Shown piece by piece: positions 7,735-10,857 of a DNA stretch of 10,857 bases. Below the pieces are notes generated by a model. The model saw nothing but the letters and a program-made list of their open reading frames with translations, searched no databases and was not told the DNA's origin. How positions within the stretch are numbered: position 1 is the stretch's first letter; every line of letters begins with the position of its first letter. Location: positions 1 to 10,857 of the forward strand of contig DCCL01000147.1 in assembly GCA_002313795.1 (NCBI GenBank), read 5' to 3'. This stretch comes from Faecalibacterium prausnitzii. Its GTDB lineage: Bacteria; Bacillota; Clostridia; Oscillospirales; Ruminococcaceae. The translations under genes were made by a program, and so were the position numbers.

Positions 7735-7763
7735 ATAATAAAGCGCAACAGGGCAAAAAGCAA
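7735..7763 (-). promoter_or_regulatory. Candidate promoter of the transporter/GLUG-protein operon
   Basis: On the - strand a -35 TTGCTT (7758-7763) and a -10 TATTAT (7735-7740, five of six) are separated by exactly 17 bases, predicting a start near 7728 and a leader of about 140 bases before the transporter. It lies in AT-rich DNA in an otherwise GC-rich region. A transcript reading through from the sugar transferase gene cannot be excluded, as I see no U-tract terminator between them. Confidence 0.5.
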
Positions 7764-7800
7764 GCGACAAAAAAGCCAGAATGATAAAATTAGCCTGTTC

Positions 7801-7881
7801 TTAGCCGGGATATCCCTCTCCAGCAGACCGGAACGGCCTGCATCGTCCGCTGCAGCAGATGCAGACGCCCGGGACGGCGTC
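7801..7881. other. Hairpin cluster downstream of the sugar transferase
   Basis: Three inverted repeats follow in series: GACGCC/GGCGTC (7864-7869 with 7876-7881, overlapping the stop codon), TGCATC/GATGCA (7839-7844 with 7858-7863, with GCTGCAGC inside), and the palindrome GGGATATCCC (7807-7816). None is followed by a U tract on the - strand, so this is not a standard terminator. They could stabilise the 3' end of the mRNA or form an atypical terminator. Confidence 0.35.
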
Positions 7882-8554
7882 ACCGGCCATATTCAAAGAG
7901 CACTGCCGCCACCGTGCTGAAGATGATCTTCCAGTCCACCCAGAAGCTGCGCTCCCGGATATATTTCAGGTCAAGTTCCAGCCACTCCTCAAAGCTCAGG
8001 TCATTGCGGTGAGGGGTCGCCTGCCAGTAACACGTCAGGCCGGGGGTGACATAAAGCCTTTGACGCATATAATCGTCGTACTGCTCCACCTCACGGGGCA
8101 GGGCCGGGCGGGGCCCGACGATGCTCATATCGCCCTTGAGGATATTCCACAGCTGGGGCAGCTCGTCGATGCTGGTATTCCGGATAAAACGGCCCACCCG
8201 GGTGATACGGGGGTCATCCCGGATCTTGAACACCGGGCCATCCATCTCATTGTGTTTCAGAAGCTCTCCCAGCTCTGCCTCCGCATTGGGGCACATGGAG
8301 CGGAACTTATAGAACTTGAAGGGTTTGCCGTTCAGGCCGATGCGCTCCTGCACAAAGATAGGCCCCGCACTGGGGTCATCAATGACGATGGCCAGTGACA
8401 CGATAAGGAACACCGGCGACAGCACGATCATTGCCAGCAGTGAAAAAAAGATATCCTGCGCTCTGCGGCCCACCCAGTACCATCGATGTTCTTCCCAGTT
8501 CTTTTTCTGATCGATCCAGCCGGAACGCTGGACCTTCTCCTGCATACCTGTCAC
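7880..8554 (-). CDS. Bacterial sugar transferase (undecaprenyl-phosphate phosphoglycosyl transferase)
   Basis: A monotopic phosphoglycosyl transferase of about 224 residues. It moves a sugar-1-phosphate from a UDP-sugar onto undecaprenyl phosphate at the inner face of the membrane, the first step of building a surface glycan. Visible in order: a hydrophobic re-entrant helix (about 33-58) ending in the Asp-Pro-containing DDPSAGP; the conserved stretch [11 protein letters not shown] with KFRSM (69-87); [12 protein letters not shown]; the catalytic Asp130-Glu131 dyad in [20 protein letters not shown]; and the C-terminal PGLTCYWQ and [14 protein letters not shown] segments. Length is that of the minimal catalytic family without the N-terminal four-helix domain. 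The start is GTG at 8554, nine bases after GGAAGGA; ATG at 8545 is possible but worse placed. It follows the rhomboid gene by 20 bases. Sugar specificity cannot be read, and no other glycan gene is nearby. Confidence 0.93.
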   Translation of the reverse strand: MTGMQEKVQRSGWIDQKKNWEEHRWYWVGRRAQDIFFSLLAMIVLSPVFLIVSLAIVIDDPSAGPIFVQERIGLNGKPFKFYKFRSMCPNAEAELGELLKHNEMDGPVFKIRDDPRITRVGRFIRNTSIDELPQLWNILKGDMSIVGPRPALPREVEQYDDYMRQRLYVTPGLTCYWQATPHRNDLSFEEWLELDLKYIRERSFWVDWKIIFSTVAAVLFEYGR

Positions 8555-8574
8555 ATTTCTTCATCCTTCCGCAA

Positions 8575-9180
8575 TTATTTTTTTCGTGTTCTGGCCGGGG
8601 CTGCGGCCTGACGTTTTTTCTTCCGTCTGGGGTACAGCGCATTGACGTAGCCAAACCCGGTGCCGCATACACCGCCTACGATATGCATAAAGTTTGCCAC
8701 ATTGTCCCGCACGAAGATGATATCATACACCTGCTGGCCCAGATAAAGTGCCGCCACCAGCAGCATGGTCACCGGGATGCCGCCCGAGAATCCGGACAGG
8801 GACGCCAGCATGATGAGCATGAAGACGATGCCCGACGCCCCCAGCAGAGCCGTCCGGGGAAAAAGCACACATTGCAGCACACCCGAGACAAACGCCGTGA
8901 ACACGATGCCTTCCAGCAGGGGGATGCTGCCATACTTTTCTTCCATAGGCGGGCCGACCACCAGCAGAAGCAGCATATTATTCAGGAAATGGTCCCAGCT
9001 GCCATGGCCCAGCACATGGCCAAAGAGCCGGATATAGAACAGCGGGTCTTTCAGCGATGAACGATAAACGCTGAACAGATGCGTGGTCGTCCAGCCTCTG
9101 GTATACTGGCCCAGAAAGAGCACTCCCAGCGAGAGGAGGAAAAAGGTCAGGATGACCGGCGAATTGTATTGCAGCTGCAA
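8575..9180 (-). CDS. Rhomboid family intramembrane serine protease
   Basis: A 201-residue polytopic membrane protein of the rhomboid family, which cuts transmembrane substrates within the bilayer. All active-site elements are present with the spacing of E. coli GlpG: His55, His59, His64 and Asn68 in FGHVLGHGSWDHFLNN (GlpG His141, His145, His150, Asn154), the G-A-S-G motif with nucleophile Ser116, and His166 in FMHIVGG, so it should be active. It has six predicted helices and a basic C-terminal tail (RRKKKRQ) with no extra soluble domain. The start is TTG at 9180: the frame has no ATG upstream before a TGA stop, the TTG is preceded by a weak GGA, and the sequence LQLQYNSPVILTFF is a natural first helix. 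A CTG two codons later is less likely. It is the first gene of a two-gene unit with the sugar transferase. Substrate unknown. Confidence 0.9.
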   Translation of the reverse strand: MQLQYNSPVILTFFLLSLGVLFLGQYTRGWTTTHLFSVYRSSLKDPLFYIRLFGHVLGHGSWDHFLNNMLLLLVVGPPMEEKYGSIPLLEGIVFTAFVSGVLQCVLFPRTALLGASGIVFMLIMLASLSGFSGGIPVTMLLVAALYLGQQVYDIIFVRDNVANFMHIVGGVCGTGFGYVNALYPRRKKKRQAAAPARTRKK

Positions 9181-9255
9181 TTTGAATCCGGAGCGTTTCG
9201 TAAATAGTGCCTTCTTTCATGGCCTTCCCGGGGCCGTGGTGTGAATTACAGGATA

Positions 9256-9284
9256 ATGATACCATAAGTTTCGACGTTTTTCCA
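9256..9284 (-). promoter_or_regulatory. Candidate promoter for the rhomboid/sugar transferase unit
   Basis: On the - strand an extended -10, TGG followed by TATCAT (9256-9264), lies 17 bases after TGGAAA (9279-9284, four of six matches to the -35). The predicted start near 9249 leaves about 70 bases of leader before the TTG at 9180. Confidence 0.45.
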
Positions 9285-9343
9285 GAATATCCGGCCTGTT
9301 CCGACCGCTTTCCGATGATTTTATATGTTTGAGACTATAATTT

Positions 9344-9512
9344 ATGCAGGAGGCTCAAAGCTGCATCTCATCGGCTGGGGCTGTCCGGCAGTTCCCTGCC
9401 AGCTATCGCAAAACAAGTTTGCGATTGAGCCGCTCGACAGGAAACCTCCCTCCGCCCTGTCTCCTAAGGCAGGCGGTTCAGACACGGCGAAGAGTGTTAC
9501 AGGAACCAGCCG
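9344..9512 (+). ncRNA. Candidate structured RNA of unknown class (strand uncertain)
   Basis: This gene-free stretch folds densely by eye. A long-range closing stem CGGCTGG/CCAGCCG (9372-9378 with 9506-9512) continues, after a GG/GAA internal loop, with CTGT/ACAG (9381-9384 with 9499-9502). Inside are GGCAG-TTCC-CTGCC (9387-9400), ATCGCAAA/TTTGCGAT (9405-9412 with 9418-9425), GACAGG/CCTGTC (9436-9441 with 9456-9461) and ACAC/GTGT (9482-9485 with 9494-9497), giving a multi-branched layout. A 5' hairpin ATGCAG/CTGCAT (9344-9349 with 9361-9366) precedes it. A competing 3' stem (9472-9479 with 9503-9511, one bulge) could act as a switch. A perfect TATAAT lies at 9336-9341 on the + strand but without a recognisable -35, and no U-tract terminator follows. 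I checked from memory for tmRNA, RNase P, SRP RNA and common riboswitch cores and recognise none; 6S RNA cannot be ruled out. Confidence 0.35.
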
Positions 9513-9534
9513 CAAAAGCGCAACGTATCCGGCA

Positions 9535-10023
9535 TCAATGTCTGGTCTGCTCCCAGTAAGCGCCCATGCTCTGACCCGGCTGGTCGGTGACTTCATCATT
9601 CAGATAGTCTGCCAGCCCCACGGCCGCAGGCTGCCAGCTGCGGGCGGCTTCTATGGTGGGGTACTCCACTTCGGCATACCAGAATTCGGTGGGCTGGCCC
9701 TCATCCACATGGTTCACTTCCAGCACTGCGCCATCCGGCAGCAGGTAACTGCGCCGCAGCTTGCCGATGAGGGGCTTGCCGATGATCTTCGTTTCCAGAT
9801 CATGGAAGAGTTCTGCGTCGATGTTCCGCTCGATCTCCTCCCGGGCCAGACCGCCGCCGGATTTGAAACAGAGAACGTAATGGGTATCCCCGCCGGTGAG
9901 AGCCTCTTCCCGGATGCGGACGGTGGGCCGCACGCTGATATATCCCTGTTTCATGGAAAATTCTTCCTTCAGCGGCAGTCCCTCCGGCCAGCCCTTCACC
10001 ATCCACTTGCGCTCGATCTCCAT
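9535..10023 (-). CDS. CYTH domain protein (triphosphate tunnel metalloenzyme family)
   Basis: A 162-residue single-domain CYTH protein, a family of beta-barrel metalloenzymes that bind triphosphates; bacterial members of this size are often inorganic triphosphatases, so that is the likely but unproven activity. The signature E-x-E-x-K sits at the very N-terminus (Glu2, Glu4, Lys6). Other tunnel residues follow in the right order: Arg36 and Arg38 (VRIR), Lys54 (CFKSG), Glu63 and Glu65 (REEIERN), Arg90/Arg91 (LRRSY), and Glu118/Glu120 (AEVEYP). At the segment that often reads E-x-D in relatives, this protein has Glu102-Val103-Asn104, which may alter metal binding. The ATG at 10023 is preceded by AAGGAAGG and must be the start, as the signature begins at residue 2. 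No signal peptide or helix; cytoplasmic. It is divergent from the rRNA methyltransferase gene. Confidence 0.9.
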   Translation of the reverse strand: MEIERKWMVKGWPEGLPLKEEFSMKQGYISVRPTVRIREEALTGGDTHYVLCFKSGGGLAREEIERNIDAELFHDLETKIIGKPLIGKLRRSYLLPDGAVLEVNHVDEGQPTEFWYAEVEYPTIEAARSWQPAAVGLADYLNDEVTDQPGQSMGAYWEQTRH

Positions 10024-10053
10024 AATGTTTTCCTTCCTTTCGGTGTTTTTGTA

Positions 10054-10082
10054 TTTATTCTAGCACACTTTTATGGTATTAT
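10054..10082 (+). promoter_or_regulatory. Candidate promoter of the rRNA methyltransferase gene
   Basis: An extended -10, TGG followed by TATTAT (10074-10082), lies 17 bases after the weak -35 TTTATT (10054-10059). The predicted start is near 10089, about 32 bases before the ATG at 10121. The TGn element offsets the weak -35. Confidence 0.5.
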
Positions 10083-10085
10083 AAA
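10057..10085 (-). promoter_or_regulatory. Candidate promoter of the CYTH gene
   Basis: On the - strand an extended -10, TGC followed by TAGAAT (10057-10065), lies 17 bases after TTTATA (10080-10085, four of six). The predicted start is near 10050, about 27 bases before the CYTH ATG. It overlaps the rightward promoter almost completely. Confidence 0.5.
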
Positions 10086-10120
10086 TGGTGATTTGAACGC
10101 AGCGATGTAAGGAGTACCAC

Positions 10121-10857
10121 ATGAAAGCAGAACGCAGCTATCCTATTTATAAAGTAAACAAGAAGGCCGAAGCCAGTCTGGTGGGCGGCCATCCATGGGT
10201 ATATGAGAACGACATCCTCGAGTTTCCCGAGACTGAGCCGGAGAACGGCACCCTCGCCGACGTGGTGAGCACCAAAGGCGCTTATCTCGGCACCGGCTTC
10301 GTCTCCCTCAAGAGCAAGATCCGGGTGCGGCTCATCTCCCGCAATGCCAACGATACCTTCAATGCCGACTTCTGGCGCCGCCGGGTGGAATACGCATGGG
10401 CTTACCGCAAGACCGTTCTGGAGCCCACCGACCTCTCTGCCTGCCGGGTCATCTTTGGCGAGGCCGACCAGTTCCCCGGCCTGACCGTAGACCGCTTCAA
10501 CAATATCCTCGTCACCCAGACCCTCAGTGTGGGCATGGAAAAGCTGAAGCCTGTCCTCTTCCCCATCCTTGCCGAAGTGCTGCGGGCCGACGGCCAGACC
10601 ATCGACGGCATCTATGAACGGAACGACGAAGCGCTCCGGGCCAAAGAGGGCCTCGAGCAGAACAAGGGCTGGTTCGAGCTGCCCGGCGAGACGCCCCCCG
10701 CCAGCACCCAGACCGAGATCTGTGAAAACGGTGTTTACTATCATGTGGACTTTGAAAACGGCCAGAAGACCGGTTTCTTCCTGGATCAGAAATACAACCG
10801 CCGGGCTGTAGCCCGCATTGCCGCCGGCCACACCGTGCTGGACTGCTTTACCCACAC
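10121..10857 (+). CDS. Class I SAM-dependent rRNA methyltransferase, RlmI-like (5' part, cut by window end)
   Basis: The frame is open from ATG 10121 to the window edge, giving 245 complete codons of a family that usually runs to about 390-400 residues. It belongs to the RlmI/YwbD type (COG1092), which methylates a cytosine of 23S rRNA using S-adenosylmethionine. Visible in order: an N-terminal PUA-like RNA-binding domain (about 8-75) with GGHPWVYENDI; a linker domain with the family mark EADQFPGLTVDRF (114-126); KTGFFLDQKYNRR (about 216-228); and the start of the SAM-binding motif I, VLDCFTH (239-245), where relatives continue with a Gly-Gly. The catalytic cysteine region lies outside the window. 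AAGGAG (10109-10114) precedes the ATG by six bases. Cytoplasmic. The first gene of a rightward unit, divergent from the CYTH gene. The family is clear; the exact target base is inferred from homologues. Confidence 0.93.
   Translation, partial: MKAERSYPIYKVNKKAEASLVGGHPWVYENDILEFPETEPENGTLADVVSTKGAYLGTGFVSLKSKIRVRLISRNANDTFNADFWRRRVEYAWAYRKTVLEPTDLSACRVIFGEADQFPGLTVDRFNNILVTQTLSVGMEKLKPVLFPILAEVLRADGQTIDGIYERNDEALRAKEGLEQNKGWFELPGETPPASTQTEICENGVYYHVDFENGQKTGFFLDQKYNRRAVARIAAGHTVLDCFTH

Noticed and set aside
8978..9265. ATG-started - strand frame overlapping the rhomboid start
   Set aside because: It runs in a different frame through the rhomboid helices and reads as shadow sequence. The rhomboid frame has every active-site residue. 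A frameshift joining the two was considered, but the rhomboid N-terminus is complete as it stands.
9325..10110. + strand frame over the structured element and antisense to the CYTH gene
   Set aside because: No binding site, no domain, and most of it lies opposite the CYTH gene, which carries the full set of family residues.
1..10857. CRISPR arrays, tRNA/rRNA genes, insertion sequences, integrases or attachment sites
   Set aside because: I looked for regularly spaced repeats, tRNA arms, transposase motifs and terminal inverted repeats and saw none. The only repeats are the coding GLUG units.

Overview
The window looks like chromosomal DNA from a fairly GC-rich, gut-type Gram-positive anaerobe of the class Clostridia, probably Oscillospiraceae (Faecalibacterium/Gemmiger/Subdoligranulum-like). 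The reasons are strong AGGAGG-type ribosome binding sites, GC-rich codon choice, the GLUG-repeat surface protein beside an MMPL transporter, and the general style of the rhomboid and patatin proteins. The genus is an inference from protein style only.

Layout from left to right. A patatin-like serine hydrolase reads rightwards (288-1157). It converges on a long leftward unit, and a strong bidirectional hairpin terminator (about 1195-1241) separates the two. The leftward unit, read from right to left, has a candidate promoter with a 12-bp palindrome at its expected start site (7720-7763), a possible 24-codon leader ORF (7587-7661), and an 830-residue RND/MMPL transporter starting at TTG (5098-7590). 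The transporter gene overlaps by 23 bases the gene for a roughly 1280-residue, signal-peptide-bearing, single-pass membrane protein with GLUG repeats on both sides of a long helical region (1272-5120). Upstream is a second leftward pair: a rhomboid intramembrane serine protease (8575-9180) followed 20 bases later by a bacterial sugar transferase, i.e. a monotopic phosphoglycosyl transferase (7880-8554).

The 9181-9534 gap holds the rhomboid promoter candidate and a stretch dense in hairpins that closes with a long-range stem, a candidate structured RNA. A CYTH/triphosphate-tunnel protein (9535-10023, leftward) and an RlmI-type rRNA methyltransferase (10121 to the window end, rightward, truncated by the edge) are transcribed divergently. 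Their two candidate promoters lie almost exactly on top of each other.

Most genes are recognisable at family level. The least understood parts are the transporter plus GLUG-protein module, which looks like an envelope machine with its own extracellular partner, and the unassigned structured element at 9344-9512. All assignments come from reading motifs; no database search was run.
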